Assembly: GCF_003415655.1 (NCBI RefSeq)
Contig: NZ_QRHC01000003.1
Span: 488,600 to 552,599 of the forward strand
Reading direction: 5' to 3'
DNA: 64,000 bases
Origin: Vibrio maerlii
Lineage (GTDB): Bacteria > Pseudomonadota > Gammaproteobacteria > Enterobacterales > Vibrionaceae
In this document: positions 22,067 to 31,030 of the stretch, one piece after another
Position numbering within the stretch: the stretch's first letter is position 1
How the letters are laid out: the number at the start of each line of letters is the position of its first letter
Position numbers and translations under genes: made by a program
Notes under the pieces: model-generated
The model's input: the letters and a program-made list of their open reading frames with translations, nothing else
Databases searched by the model: none
Told to the model about the DNA's origin: nothing

Positions 22067-22366
22067 TTTATAACCTCTAGCCAAAGCTTAACGATAACTT
22101 TGAACAATAAAAACCCGCCCACTTGTATCAGCCTAATTGAAGCTAAAAGTGAGAAGGGAATAAATACTTGATTTGTTCTAGTGTAAACAAACTTCTCGGT
22201 TAAATCATCAAGTTCAGTTCACGAACCGGGCAAATTTGCTTGATCCAAACAATGAACGAATACTGTTATAGGATTCCATTGTCATATAACGCATACTGGC
22301 ACTTGCTTTGTAAATCGCACATAGCAAACTACACTTCTTGATTGATTCTAAAGGAATAGGCTTCAT
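22067..22366. promoter_or_regulatory. Divergent greA/dacB intergenic region
   Basis: Three hundred bases with no convincing ORF or RNA gene. It must hold the divergent promoters of greA and dacB. A possible -35 TTTACA and -10 TTTATT 17 nt apart face greA. No strong operator or terminator is visible. Confidence 0.4.
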
Positions 22367-23779
22367 ATGATGCGCTCCCCCCTGCTCGTCGCACTCAGCG
22401 TCTTTTCGTCTATGGCTTTTTCAGCGCCACCGTCTGATTTACTCCCTTCAGGCAGTCGGTCTGCTCTGGTTGTTGCACCATTAGATGGCTCGGTATCAAC
22501 ACTGACTCAAGACGAGAATAGCTTTTACCCACCAGCGAGCACATTGAAGATCGTCACTGCCTTGGCTGCTAAATTGGAGCTAGGTGAGGCATTCACTTTT
22601 AATACATCGATTAGCGCGCTCAAAAACGATAAGCAAGACAGTGATTTAGTCATCACGTTTTCTGGTGACCCTTCGCTTGAACGTGAAAATATCCGTAGCT
22701 TGCTCAACAGTGCAAAAGAACAGGGGCATACAACCATCAACCACGTTTGGTTAGATGACAGTGTATTCAGTGGCTATGAGAAAGCAGTTGGCTGGCCATG
22801 GGATATACTTGGTGTCTGTTATAGCGCACCTTCGAGTGCGATCAGTCTCGATGGCAACTGTGTACAAGCATCAATATCAACCGATAAGAATGGTTCAGCG
22901 ACTTCGGTTTTTGTTCCGAAGCATCAGCCTATTTCTGTCTCAACCAACGCAGTTACGCTCTCCAAAAAACAAAAAGAATCACGACACTGCGACCTGGAGC
23001 TTGTTCCATCTGCCAATAATCAATACCAAATCTCCGGCTGCTTAGTGAAGCGAGACAAGCCACTACCGCTTAAATTTGCGGTGCAAAATACCACGCTCTA
23101 TACCCAAGCCGTAATTCGCCAAGAGATGCGCCAGCTCGGTATGACGTTGAATGGACAAATAAAGCAAGGTAAGCCTCAGCAAGAAGCACAACAGATTGCC
23201 GAACACCGCAGCGAATCACTCAACACATTGCTTGAAACCATGCTCAAGAAATCCAACAACCTATATGCAGATAACATCACTAAAGCCATCGGTCACAAGT
23301 TTTATCTGCAAGCTGGAAGCTTTAGCAATGGCACAGAAGCAATCAAACAGATCATCTATTCAAACACCGGAATCGATATCAACGATGCAAAACTGGCTGA
23401 TGGTTCTGGGTTGTCGCGCAACAACAAAATGACTGCCAGTGATCTGAGTGCAATCCTGCGTTACATCTACAACCACAATGATCAGCTCGGGCTGATTGAG
23501 TTGATGCCAAAATCTGGTGAAGAGGGCACTCTGAAATATCGTCGCAGTATGCGAAAGTCACCGATTAAGGGCAATCTTATCGCCAAGAGTGGCTCACTCT
23601 ATGGTAGCTCTAATATGGCTGGGTTTGGATTAGATAAACAGGGTAAACCAAGTACCTTATTCGTTCAGTTCGTCACCGATTATCACCCACCTAAATTGGA
23701 CAGTAATAAACCAGTAGAGGCCCCTATCGTGAGCTTTGAAAAAGCCTTTTACAAACAAGTGGTCGAACAAAGCCAATAA
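22367..23779 (+). CDS. dacB: D-alanyl-D-alanine carboxypeptidase/endopeptidase (PBP4)
   Basis: Periplasmic class C penicillin-binding protein of 470 aa that trims and cleaves peptidoglycan crosslinks. The signal peptide ends near AFSA-PPSD (residue 20). Active-site motifs of the SxxK family are STLK (58-61), SNN (in KKSNNLYADN) and KSG (AKSGSLYGSSN). A large inserted domain sits between SxxK and SxN, as in PBP4. There are two adjacent ATGs; AAGGA lies about 10 nt upstream. Confidence 0.94.
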   Translation: MMRSPLLVALSVFSSMAFSAPPSDLLPSGSRSALVVAPLDGSVSTLTQDENSFYPPASTLKIVTALAAKLELGEAFTFNTSISALKNDKQDSDLVITFSGDPSLERENIRSLLNSAKEQGHTTINHVWLDDSVFSGYEKAVGWPWDILGVCYSAPSSAISLDGNCVQASISTDKNGSATSVFVPKHQPISVSTNAVTLSKKQKESRHCDLELVPSANNQYQISGCLVKRDKPLPLKFAVQNTTLYTQAVIRQEMRQLGMTLNGQIKQGKPQQEAQQIAEHRSESLNTLLETMLKKSNNLYADNITKAIGHKFYLQAGSFSNGTEAIKQIIYSNTGIDINDAKLADGSGLSRNNKMTASDLSAILRYIYNHNDQLGLIELMPKSGEEGTLKYRRSMRKSPIKGNLIAKSGSLYGSSNMAGFGLDKQGKPSTLFVQFVTDYHPPKLDSNKPVEAPIVSFEKAFYKQVVEQSQ

Positions 23780-23788
23780 CTGGAAAAC

Positions 23789-23817
23789 AAAACGGAGCTA
23801 AATAAGCTCCGTTTTGG
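23789..23817 (+). terminator. Terminator between convergent dacB and MgtE-type gene
   Basis: AAAACGGAGCT and AGCTCCGTTTT form an 11-bp stem with a 5-nt loop. The symmetric A/T tracts allow termination from both sides. Confidence 0.85.
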
Positions 23818-23847
23818 TATCACTTAAGAGTAGAGGATGTTTGAGGT

Positions 23848-24693
23848 TTATCCGATATTTAAGAAGTAGTTAACGACCGAAAAGTAAATCCACATCCCTG
23901 ATATATCTACCACAGAGGCAAGCACAGGGCTCACGAGTACCGCAGGGTCGAGCTTAAAAGCGCGGGCAAGAATAGGTAACCCTCCACCTAGCGTCGTAGA
24001 TATCGTCACCTGAATAAACAGAGCAACAGCAATCGCCAAGGCAATGAGCTCCAGTTCAAATCCACCCGTTGAAGTCTCAGCACTGAATAACATGATGCGA
24101 GCAACGATGACCACAGAGATAGCAAATGCAAGACACACCGCTACTCGACTCTCTTTCCAAAGCACTTGCAACCACTGACGCTTTTTCACTTCACCCGTAG
24201 CTAAAGCCCTAACGACCAAGGTCGCTGCTTGAGAGCCGGTATTACCACCCGCAGCGGCTATGACTGGCATATAGATAGCTAACAGTACAAGCTGACTTAA
24301 CGTGTCCTCGTAATGAGAGATGATCAGGCCAGAAACAATCCCCAATAAAGCAAGGGAAATAATCCAACCGATTCTTTGCTTAACATGTTCCATCACGCTG
24401 GTTTGCAAATAACCACGTGTTGGTTCAGCCTCTGAATGGATAAAACCTAATTGGTGTGCAAAGTGTCGAGCACGCTTGTCATGGCCGGTGAGCTCGAGCT
24501 CATTGATCCACTCTTGCACAAGGGACACACTGCATTGACTCATGATTGCCACTGCCTCTTCAATAGGCATGACCGTGAGCAACTGAATTTGTTTACTTAG
24601 CTCATACTGCAAAAACGCATTACGAGCTGCGCCAATTTCCTCAAAAGAAAATAGCTGTGAATCATTAATATAATTATTGGTTAATACCGTCAT
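23848..24693 (-). CDS. MgtE/SLC41-type magnesium transporter lacking CBS domains
   Basis: Probable inner-membrane Mg2+ channel or transporter of 281 aa. Residues 1 to about 100 resemble part of the MgtE N-terminal helical domain. About five membrane segments follow from residue 108. The pore signature is present as MPVIAAAGGNTGSQAAT, and the second half has LGGGLPILARAFKLDPA. Full MgtE proteins are around 450 aa, with a CBS pair that closes the pore when Mg is high; here it is absent. An RBS (CGGGAG, 7 nt upstream) supports the start. The long leader at 24,694-25,080 may supply Mg control instead. Co or Zn transport cannot be excluded. Confidence 0.88.
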   Translation of the reverse strand: MTVLTNNYINDSQLFSFEEIGAARNAFLQYELSKQIQLLTVMPIEEAVAIMSQCSVSLVQEWINELELTGHDKRARHFAHQLGFIHSEAEPTRGYLQTSVMEHVKQRIGWIISLALLGIVSGLIISHYEDTLSQLVLLAIYMPVIAAAGGNTGSQAATLVVRALATGEVKKRQWLQVLWKESRVAVCLAFAISVVIVARIMLFSAETSTGGFELELIALAIAVALFIQVTISTTLGGGLPILARAFKLDPAVLVSPVLASVVDISGMWIYFSVVNYFLNIG

Positions 24694-24742
24694 GGCGAAT
24701 CTCCCGATTAGCGTAGACGACCATCGTGTTGCACTTTCATCT

Positions 24743-24866
24743 CGTCATTATTCCCTACAGTGAGGAACGAACGTGATAGGGAATCTTTTAAAAAGCGATC
24801 ACTACAGCGAAGTAGTCGATAAAACAGATCCCCGATGCACTCGTCGACTCTCGCTCGAGGATGACG
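24743..24866. repeat. Palindromic repeat element in the magnesium transporter leader
   Basis: A 124-bp element bounded by CGTCAT and ATGACG. It contains three internal hairpins: TTCCCTA/TAGGGAA (24751-24783), ACTAC/GTAGT (24801-24816), and a right-hand one with GATCCCC and GAGGATGAC as outer parts. It resembles the CGTCAT...GGGAATC type intergenic repeats I know from vibrio genomes. It lies between the leader ORF and the transporter gene and would be transcribed with it. Confidence 0.65.
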
Positions 24867-24918
24867 GTACATAGCAATGCAACAAAGAGTTAGGGGAGGG
24901 AAAAATAGAAGAGTAGAA

Positions 24919-24937
24919 ATCTACCATTGCGGTAGAT
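24919..24937 (-). terminator. Possible attenuator hairpin in the magnesium transporter leader
   Basis: ATCTACC and GGTAGAT form a 7-bp stem with a 5-nt loop. On the minus strand it is followed by the U-rich tract TTCTACTCTTCTATTTTT. It lies 24 nt beyond the leader ORF stop and 226 nt before the transporter start. Termination is inferred; the stem is short. Confidence 0.4.
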
Positions 24938-24960
24938 CGAACAACGAATACCGAAATAGC

Positions 24961-25020
24961 CTATTTACAATCTGCTAGTACATCCCTCTCCAAACTGGGA
25001 GGATGGTCGATAGTGTTCAT
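24961..25020 (-). CDS. Putative 19-aa leader peptide upstream of the magnesium transporter
   Basis: Short ORF reading MNTIDHPPSLERDVLADCK, with GGAG 8 nt before the ATG, a better ribosome site than chance would usually give. It contains a Pro-Pro pair and several acidic residues. A hairpin forms within it (CATCC...GGATG, 24981-25005). A second small hairpin (CCGCA/TGCGG, 25038-25052) precedes its ribosome site. Known Mg-responsive leaders such as MgtL are also short and proline-containing, but I see no sequence similarity. Translation is not proven. Confidence 0.45.
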   Translation of the reverse strand: MNTIDHPPSLERDVLADCK

Positions 25021-25060
25021 ATAAGTCTCCGAAACCACCGCACGATTTGCGGCAGGCGTA

Positions 25061-25080
25061 TTCTACACAAGTTTGTAGAA
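25061..25080. promoter_or_regulatory. Imperfect inverted repeat at the probable leader promoter
   Basis: TTCTACACAA/GTTTGTAGAA is a 20-bp imperfect palindrome. On the minus strand it contains TAGAAT, a usable -10 element, though I find no clear -35. A transcript starting here would begin about 25-30 nt before the leader ORF. It could be an operator. Confidence 0.35.
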
Positions 25081-25104
25081 AGTGTTTTGTCAGGATTAGG
25101 TTAA

Positions 25105-25134
25105 TAAAAAGGCAACCATCAGGCTGCCTTTTGT
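25105..25134 (-). terminator. Terminator of tyrS
   Basis: AAAAGGCAACC and GGCTGCCTTTT pair around ATCA with one mismatch. On the minus strand the stem follows the tyrS stop and ends in a T run. Confidence 0.8.
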
Positions 25135-25162
25135 TATCAAAGTGAACTATCTACGGGGATAA

Positions 25163-26350
25163 TTACTTGATCGTGATACGAGCAAATTTACGCTTACCAA
25201 CCTGGAATACGTAAGTGCCTGCTTCTGGTGCGAACTTGCTGTCTGCAACTTTTTCACCATCGATCTTCGCAGCGCCTGCTTTAACCATGCGCATTGCTTC
25301 AGATGAAGATGGGCATAGACCCGCTTCTTTCAGTAGGTTACTTACAGGGCGGCCTGCATCAAACTCAAACTCAGGCATTTCATCTGGGATTTGGTTTTTA
25401 GCGAAACGGTTCACGAATTCTTGCTCAGCTTTCTCTGCATCTTCTTCAGAGTGGAATCGCGCAATGATTTCTTTAGCAAGTAGAACTTTAACGTTACGTG
25501 GGTTCTCACCCGCTTCAACGTCAGCTTTCAGCTTTGCAATCTCTTCTAGTGGACGGAACGACAGTAGATCGTAGTAGTCCCACATTAGGTCATCAGAGAT
25601 AGACATCAGCTTACCGAACATTTCGCTTGGCGCTTCACTCACACCAATGTAGTTATGAGCTGACTTAGACATCTTCTTCTCGCCATCAAGGCCAACAAGA
25701 AGAGGCATCATTAGCACAACCTGAGGTTTCTGTCCGTTTGCTTTTTGTAGCTCACGACCCATTAGTAGGTTGAACTTCTGGTCAGTACCACCAAGCTCTA
25801 CGTCAGTTTCCATTGCTACTGAATCGTAACCTTGTAGCAGTGGGTACATGAACTCATGGATTGCGATTGGCTGGTTGTTCGCGTAACGCTTTTTGAAGTC
25901 ATCACGCTCAAGCATGCGTGCTACAGTTTGGTTCGCCGCTAGACGAATCATACCTTCCGCACCTAGCTCAGATAGCCACTCAGAGTTGAATTGGATCTTA
26001 GTTTTTGCAGGATCTAGGATCTTGAAAACTTGCTGCTTGTACGTTTCAGCGTTGTTTAGAACGTCTTCACGAGTTAGTGGTGGACGCGTGGTGTTTTTAC
26101 CCGTTGGGTCACCAACCATACCGGTGAAATCACCGATTAGGAATGTTACGTCGTGGCCTAGCTCTTGGAACGCACGAAGCTTGTTCAAAATTACTGTGTG
26201 ACCAAGGTGGATATCAGGTGCTGTTGGATCGGCGCCTAGTTTGATTCGTAGAGGACGGCCTTCTTTCAGCTTGGCAATCAGTTCTTCTTCTGGAATTAGC
26301 TCTTCAACGCCGCGTTTAATCTCGGCTAGTGCAGCTTCAATGCTCGCCAT
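25163..26350 (-). CDS. tyrS: Tyrosyl-tRNA synthetase
   Basis: Class I aminoacyl-tRNA synthetase of 395 aa. The HIGH motif appears as IHLGHTV, the KMSKS loop as [10 protein letters not shown], and a C-terminal S4 RNA-binding domain ([30 protein letters not shown]) is present. The short CP1 and overall length fit the TyrRS subgroup of about 395 aa (TyrZ-like) rather than the 424-aa E. coli type. Confidence 0.95.
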   Translation of the reverse strand: MASIEAALAEIKRGVEELIPEEELIAKLKEGRPLRIKLGADPTAPDIHLGHTVILNKLRAFQELGHDVTFLIGDFTGMVGDPTGKNTTRPPLTREDVLNNAETYKQQVFKILDPAKTKIQFNSEWLSELGAEGMIRLAANQTVARMLERDDFKKRYANNQPIAIHEFMYPLLQGYDSVAMETDVELGGTDQKFNLLMGRELQKANGQKPQVVLMMPLLVGLDGEKKMSKSAHNYIGVSEAPSEMFGKLMSISDDLMWDYYDLLSFRPLEEIAKLKADVEAGENPRNVKVLLAKEIIARFHSEEDAEKAEQEFVNRFAKNQIPDEMPEFEFDAGRPVSNLLKEAGLCPSSSEAMRMVKAGAAKIDGEKVADSKFAPEAGTYVFQVGKRKFARITIK

Positions 26351-26477
26351 TCTCGTTTACTCCCACAGATTTGGCAAAAAATAATAATTCGACAGTCTAC
26401 TCGAATAGCGATGTTATTTGAAACCAGTTAGACTACGGAATTCTTTATTTTCACAATTTTTGCAAAACGAACCTCAC

Positions 26478-27767
26478 ATGTTGTCCATTTTTGCTCGTCT
26501 TCCCTGGATTCACCGAGCCCTAATTGCTTTTTTTAGTGCCGTTATCGTCATTGCACTGTTCTTTTTGCCGGATGCCAATGAGCTTCGCAACACTGAAAAT
26601 CAACTGGAAGTGGGTCGCCACTACCCATTGACCATTAACATGGAAGCGTTAGATATCACCAATACGGCAGTACCAGTCGCGGTTTTGCGCTGGGAAAAGC
26701 ACACCGTCAAATCCGGTGAGAGCGCAGCGCTGCTATTCAAACGTATCGGACTCTCACCTCGCCTTTTGCATCAATTGGTGACTTCTGATAAAGAAATTGA
26801 AAAGCAGCTGACACGCTTACGCCCTGGTGATGTGCTTAGTTTTGGCTTTGATGAAAATAGCGATTTAATTCAAATCACGCGAAAAATCAGTGCGTTTGAG
26901 ACCTACAAGATTACCCGTTCAGACTCTGGTTTCAGCTCTTCTATCGATAAAAAAGAAGTGAACTACCAGTACAACTACGCCGAAGCATCCATTACCTCGA
27001 ACTTCTGGAATGCTGCTGTTGGTGCAGGGTTAACCGCAAACCAAATTATGGAATTGGCTGGTATCTTTGGTTGGGATATCGACTTTGCTTTGGATATTCG
27101 TAGCAACGACAGCTTCCGAGTGCTTTATCAAGAAAAAGTGGTAGAGGGTGAAGTCATTGGCCGTGGGCGTATCATCGCTGCAATGTTTACCAACCAAGGC
27201 GACACATTTAAGGCAATCTACGACGATAAGAGCGGAAATTACTACGACCAAGATGGTCGAGCAATGAAGAAAGCCTTCTTGCGCTCACCCGTCGACTTCC
27301 GCCGTGTAACCTCGAATTTCAACCCGAACCGTCGTCACCCAGTGACTGGTAAGGTGCGTGCGCACCGAGGTACAGACTACGCCGCGCCAGTGGGCACACC
27401 AATCTGGGCTGCCGGTGATGGTATTGTAACCAAGTCATCGTATAACCAGTTCAACGGCAACTATGTGTTCATTAAACACAGCAACACCTACATCACTAAG
27501 TATCTGCACCTTAAGCGTCGCTCAGTGAAGCAAGGGCAACGCGTTAAGCAAGGCCAGACTATCGGTACCCTTGGTGGCACCGGTCGTGTAACCGGCCCTC
27601 ACCTACACTATGAGTTCCTAGTGAATGGTGTGCATAAGAACCCAAGAACTGTAAAGCTACCACAATCTAAATCGTTGACGGGCAAAGCCAAGCAAACCTT
27701 TATTGCCAATGCGAAGATTCGTTTAGATAACCTGGAGCGATATGGGCAATTGTTAGCGACGAGGTAA
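26478..27767 (+). CDS. M23 (LytM) murein DD-endopeptidase, MepM/Shy-like
   Basis: Envelope zinc peptidase of 429 aa that cleaves peptidoglycan crosslinks during growth. An N-terminal membrane anchor (residues about 10-28) is followed by a LysM/OapA-like segment (KHTVKSGESAALLFKRIGL). The C-terminal M23 domain has ligands in RAHRGTDYAAP (HxxxD) and GPHLHYEF (HxH). I start at MLSIFARLPWIHRAL; an ATG 20 codons upstream adds a polar stretch with no ribosome site. It is divergent from tyrS. Related vibrio enzymes are ShyA, ShyB and ShyC; I cannot say which this is. Confidence 0.9.
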   Translation: MLSIFARLPWIHRALIAFFSAVIVIALFFLPDANELRNTENQLEVGRHYPLTINMEALDITNTAVPVAVLRWEKHTVKSGESAALLFKRIGLSPRLLHQLVTSDKEIEKQLTRLRPGDVLSFGFDENSDLIQITRKISAFETYKITRSDSGFSSSIDKKEVNYQYNYAEASITSNFWNAAVGAGLTANQIMELAGIFGWDIDFALDIRSNDSFRVLYQEKVVEGEVIGRGRIIAAMFTNQGDTFKAIYDDKSGNYYDQDGRAMKKAFLRSPVDFRRVTSNFNPNRRHPVTGKVRAHRGTDYAAPVGTPIWAAGDGIVTKSSYNQFNGNYVFIKHSNTYITKYLHLKRRSVKQGQRVKQGQTIGTLGGTGRVTGPHLHYEFLVNGVHKNPRTVKLPQSKSLTGKAKQTFIANAKIRLDNLERYGQLLATR

Positions 27768-27768
27768 A

Positions 27769-27840
27769 AGCTAGAGAGCTAGAGAGCTAGAGAGCTAGAG
27801 AGCTAGAGAGCTAGAGAGCTAGAGAGCTAGAGAGCTAGAG
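27769..27840. repeat. 9 x 8-bp tandem repeat (AGCTAGAG)
   Basis: Nine perfect copies of AGCTAGAG start one base after the stop codon of the M23 gene. CTAG tetranucleotides are normally rare in enterobacteria and vibrios, so nine in a row stand out. The unit is not a multiple of three but lies outside the coding frame. Copy number is probably variable by slipped-strand replication. Confidence 0.97.
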
Positions 27841-27845
27841 TTTTG

Positions 27846-27876
27846 AAGGGTTGATGTTTGGCGTCAACCCTTTTTA
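27846..27876 (+). terminator. Terminator of the M23 endopeptidase gene
   Basis: AAGGGTTGA and TCAACCCTT pair around a 9-nt loop, followed by TTTTTAT. It lies 5 bp after the tandem repeat. Confidence 0.85.
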
Positions 27877-27928
27877 TATCTTCAGCTTAGGTGGGGCTAG
27901 ATTTCTAGTTCTCTACAAGCGTAGCGTC

Positions 27929-30900
27929 CTAGTTATCTAGACTCTTGTTTCTACCAAGCATCAACAAACACGGCGTCAATACCAGTGTCAGCACAGTAGC
28001 AAATGCCAGCCCACCGGCTACCGCAGTCGCTAACTGCGACCACCATTGAGTACTTGGCGCTCCAAACTCTATCTTCTGATTGACTAAGTCGATATTCATC
28101 TCTAGTACCATTGGCAGCAAACCTAGAATCGTCGTCACTGTGGTTAGCAATACAGGTCGAAGACGCTGAACCCCCGTTCTTAGCACTGCCTCTTTCTTAT
28201 CTAACCCACGCTTGAGCAACTGATTATAGGTGTCGATCAATACGATGTTGTTATTCACAACAATACCAGCCAAAGCAATCACACCGATGCCTGACATGAT
28301 GATGCCAAACGGTCGTTGGAAGATCAGCAAGCCTGCAAATACACCTACCGTTGAGAACAACACAGCACTGAGTATAAGAAACGCTTGGTAAAAACTGTTG
28401 AACTGGGTGATCAAGATAAGGGCCATCACGGCAAGAGCAACGATGAACGCATTCATCAAGAAAGCTTGTGAGTTTTCTTGCTCTTCATTTTGTCCACGAA
28501 TTTGAAACTCGACCCCACTAGGTAAATCTAGCTCTTGTAGCGCTTGATTTATCTTAGGTAGTTCCAATGCAAGGTTATACCCTTCGGCCATATCTGCGAC
28601 GACATTGATGACGCGCTTACCGTCAATACGCTTAATCGTATCTTGTTTGTGGTCAGGAATAATGCGTGCAAAGTTGGTAATAGGCACCATGCCTGCTGCA
28701 GTTTTCACTTTCAGCTCATCAAAACGGCCAATATCTCTTTTTTCATCAGGATAGCGAACCAGAATATCGACCTCCTCATTTGAGTCATCAGGTAGATAAT
28801 CGCCAATTTTGAGGCCATTTGTGACGAACTGGACAGTATTTCCGACCAAGGTAGCGTCCGCCGCAAAACGTGCCGCATCGTCGCGACGAATATCGACCTG
28901 CCAATCAATACCCGGTTTGCTTGAGGTATCGCTGATATTGGTCAGTGCTGAGTTCCCATCCGCCCAAGCTCGCACCACCTTGGCCGCTCTATCCAATTGT
29001 TCTGGCACTTTCGCGCTCATCTCAATAACCAGGTCGTTTTCAACCGGTGGACCCGCATCTGGGAACTTATATTCGATTTCTACACCAGCAAAACCATCGG
29101 TGGTTTTCTTAAGCTCTTCAATAATGGCTTTGACCGAGCGACGATATTGCCAATCAACCGGGGTAATCTGAATCTGTCCAATCTCTTCATCACCACCTGT
29201 CTTGGTATACACGCTTTCAAATTCATCATGTCCTAGCATCACGGTTTCAATATCGCGCATGATGATGTCTTGCTCATAGATAGACAGGTCACCGTGAGAA
29301 CGTACTTTTACCGTGAAGTATGGTGGATCTACCTCAGGGAAGAATTCGGCACCTAGTCCAGCTTTGGCATAAGTGAAACCGACCGCTAGCGCCAGCAGTA
29401 TCGCAGCAATAAGGATCTTAATTGGATGCTGAATCGCGATAGCCAGCGTCTTGAAATACAACTTGGTGATACCTGTTGCTTGCTCAAAGTCCCCATCATG
29501 CAAGGCAACCATCTTGCGCTGGTTGCTCTCAGAGACATACTGAGGCTTACCGATCAAGCTACCAAGCACGGGGACAAACAATAGCGCCATTACGAGAGAC
29601 GCTGAGAGTGTAGCGATTAGGGTGAGAGGCAAGTACTTCATGAACTCACCTGTTGTATCGGGCCAGAACAATAGCGGAGCAAAAGCGGCTAACGTGGTCG
29701 CTGTCGATGCGGTAATGGGCCACGCCATGCGTTTCGCTGCATCACGATAGGCTTCTTTTTTCGGTGTTCCCTCTTGCATTCGTCGGTCTGCGAACTCGGT
29801 GACAACAATTGCACCATCCACCAGCATACCGACGGCCATGATTAGAGAGAATAGCACGATGATATTGACGGTTAGTCCGAATACAGAGAGCACTAGTAAG
29901 CCGGTTAAAAATGAACCTGGAATCGAGACACCGACCAAAAACGCCGTACGCACACCAAGGATTGCGATGATGACAATCACCACTAGAATAATTGCAGACA
30001 AGATGTTGTTCTGCAGATCATTAAGCATCATCTTTACATCTTTTGACTCATCCCAAGTGTATTTCACGGCTAGGTTCGTCGGCCACTCTTCCCTCGTTTG
30101 AGCTTCAGCCATCACCGCCTTGACTAGCTCTACCGTTTCGATAATGTTCTCACCGGCGCGCTTCTTAATATCCAGAACGATTGCGCCTTTTCCATCTAGT
30201 CGAGCAAAGCTTTCAGGATCGCGGAACGCACGCCTTACGGTGGCGACATCACCAAAGGTCACAACTTGTCGACCATCTATCTTGACTGGAAGATCGAGCA
30301 AGTCATTCAATGAATTAAAGACGGACGGTACCTTAACCGAGAATCGCCCATACCCGGTATCGACAAAGCCAGCAGCAACCACTCGGTTATTCAGAGAGAC
30401 CAAATTGAAGACATCGTTTTGGTCAAGCCCATAGCTTTCCATCAACAACGGATCAACCACCACTTCAAGGATATCTTCACGGTCGCCGGCGATATCAACC
30501 TCAAGTATTTGGCGGAAGCTTTCCAACTTATCGCGTAACTGACGTGCCACATAAACAATAGTACGCTCAGGCACTGTACCGTAGAGCACGACTGACAAAA
30601 CTGGCTGTTCAGAAGCAAGCGTGACTTCATTCACTGTGGGTTCATCGCTATCAGCTGGCAGTTTAGGCTTTGCCAAATCAACCGCCTCACGCACATCCGC
30701 CATCGCTTTTTTAAGGTCCACACCGACACTGAATTCAAGCATCACCGATGCATGCCCTTCAGAAGCGGTAGAATTCATTTCCTTTACACCCTCAATTGAG
30801 CGTAGCTCTTGCTCAATAGGACGAACTAACAAGCGTTCAGCATCGTTGGGTGAGATGCCTTGGTGGCCAACAGAAACATAGATAATTGGAATGGTAATAT

Positions 30901-31018
30901 CTGGGCTTGATTCCTTGGGGATGATTAAATAGGTACCAATACCGGCAATTAAGATCAAAACCAACAGAGTGAGCATGGTGCGCGAGCGTGAAAGCGCCGC
31001 ATCAATCACTGAATACAT
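27929..31018 (-). CDS. RND efflux transporter permease subunit (VexM-like)
   Basis: AcrB/HAE-type inner-membrane proton-drug antiporter of 1029 aa. Twelve membrane segments are arranged as 1+5 and 1+5, with two large periplasmic loops. RND signatures include an N-terminal TM1 (SRTMLTLLVLILIAG) and the conserved GMLVDGAIVVTEFADRRM helix-4 motif. VNNNIVLIDTYNQLL is in the second half. It starts 12 bp after its adaptor. Position next to erpA-hemL fits the VexLM pair as I recall it from V. cholerae. No outer-membrane channel gene is adjacent, so it probably uses a TolC. Confidence 0.9.
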   Translation of the reverse strand: MYSVIDAALSRSRTMLTLLVLILIAGIGTYLIIPKESSPDITIPIIYVSVGHQGISPNDAERLLVRPIEQELRSIEGVKEMNSTASEGHASVMLEFSVGVDLKKAMADVREAVDLAKPKLPADSDEPTVNEVTLASEQPVLSVVLYGTVPERTIVYVARQLRDKLESFRQILEVDIAGDREDILEVVVDPLLMESYGLDQNDVFNLVSLNNRVVAAGFVDTGYGRFSVKVPSVFNSLNDLLDLPVKIDGRQVVTFGDVATVRRAFRDPESFARLDGKGAIVLDIKKRAGENIIETVELVKAVMAEAQTREEWPTNLAVKYTWDESKDVKMMLNDLQNNILSAIILVVIVIIAILGVRTAFLVGVSIPGSFLTGLLVLSVFGLTVNIIVLFSLIMAVGMLVDGAIVVTEFADRRMQEGTPKKEAYRDAAKRMAWPITASTATTLAAFAPLLFWPDTTGEFMKYLPLTLIATLSASLVMALLFVPVLGSLIGKPQYVSESNQRKMVALHDGDFEQATGITKLYFKTLAIAIQHPIKILIAAILLALAVGFTYAKAGLGAEFFPEVDPPYFTVKVRSHGDLSIYEQDIIMRDIETVMLGHDEFESVYTKTGGDEEIGQIQITPVDWQYRRSVKAIIEELKKTTDGFAGVEIEYKFPDAGPPVENDLVIEMSAKVPEQLDRAAKVVRAWADGNSALTNISDTSSKPGIDWQVDIRRDDAARFAADATLVGNTVQFVTNGLKIGDYLPDDSNEEVDILVRYPDEKRDIGRFDELKVKTAAGMVPITNFARIIPDHKQDTIKRIDGKRVINVVADMAEGYNLALELPKINQALQELDLPSGVEFQIRGQNEEQENSQAFLMNAFIVALAVMALILITQFNSFYQAFLILSAVLFSTVGVFAGLLIFQRPFGIIMSGIGVIALAGIVVNNNIVLIDTYNQLLKRGLDKKEAVLRTGVQRLRPVLLTTVTTILGLLPMVLEMNIDLVNQKIEFGAPSTQWWSQLATAVAGGLAFATVLTLVLTPCLLMLGRNKSLDN

Positions 31019-31030
31019 TGTGTGCCCTTC

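Noticed and set aside
24708..24872. A 54-codon minus-strand ORF ending just before the MgtE-type gene
   Set aside because: It lies almost wholly within the palindromic repeat element, has no ribosome site, and its composition is what such repeats give when translated.
27769..27840. Phase-variable coding repeat controlling the M23 enzyme
   Set aside because: The array begins after the stop codon, so slippage cannot shift the frame of the protein.
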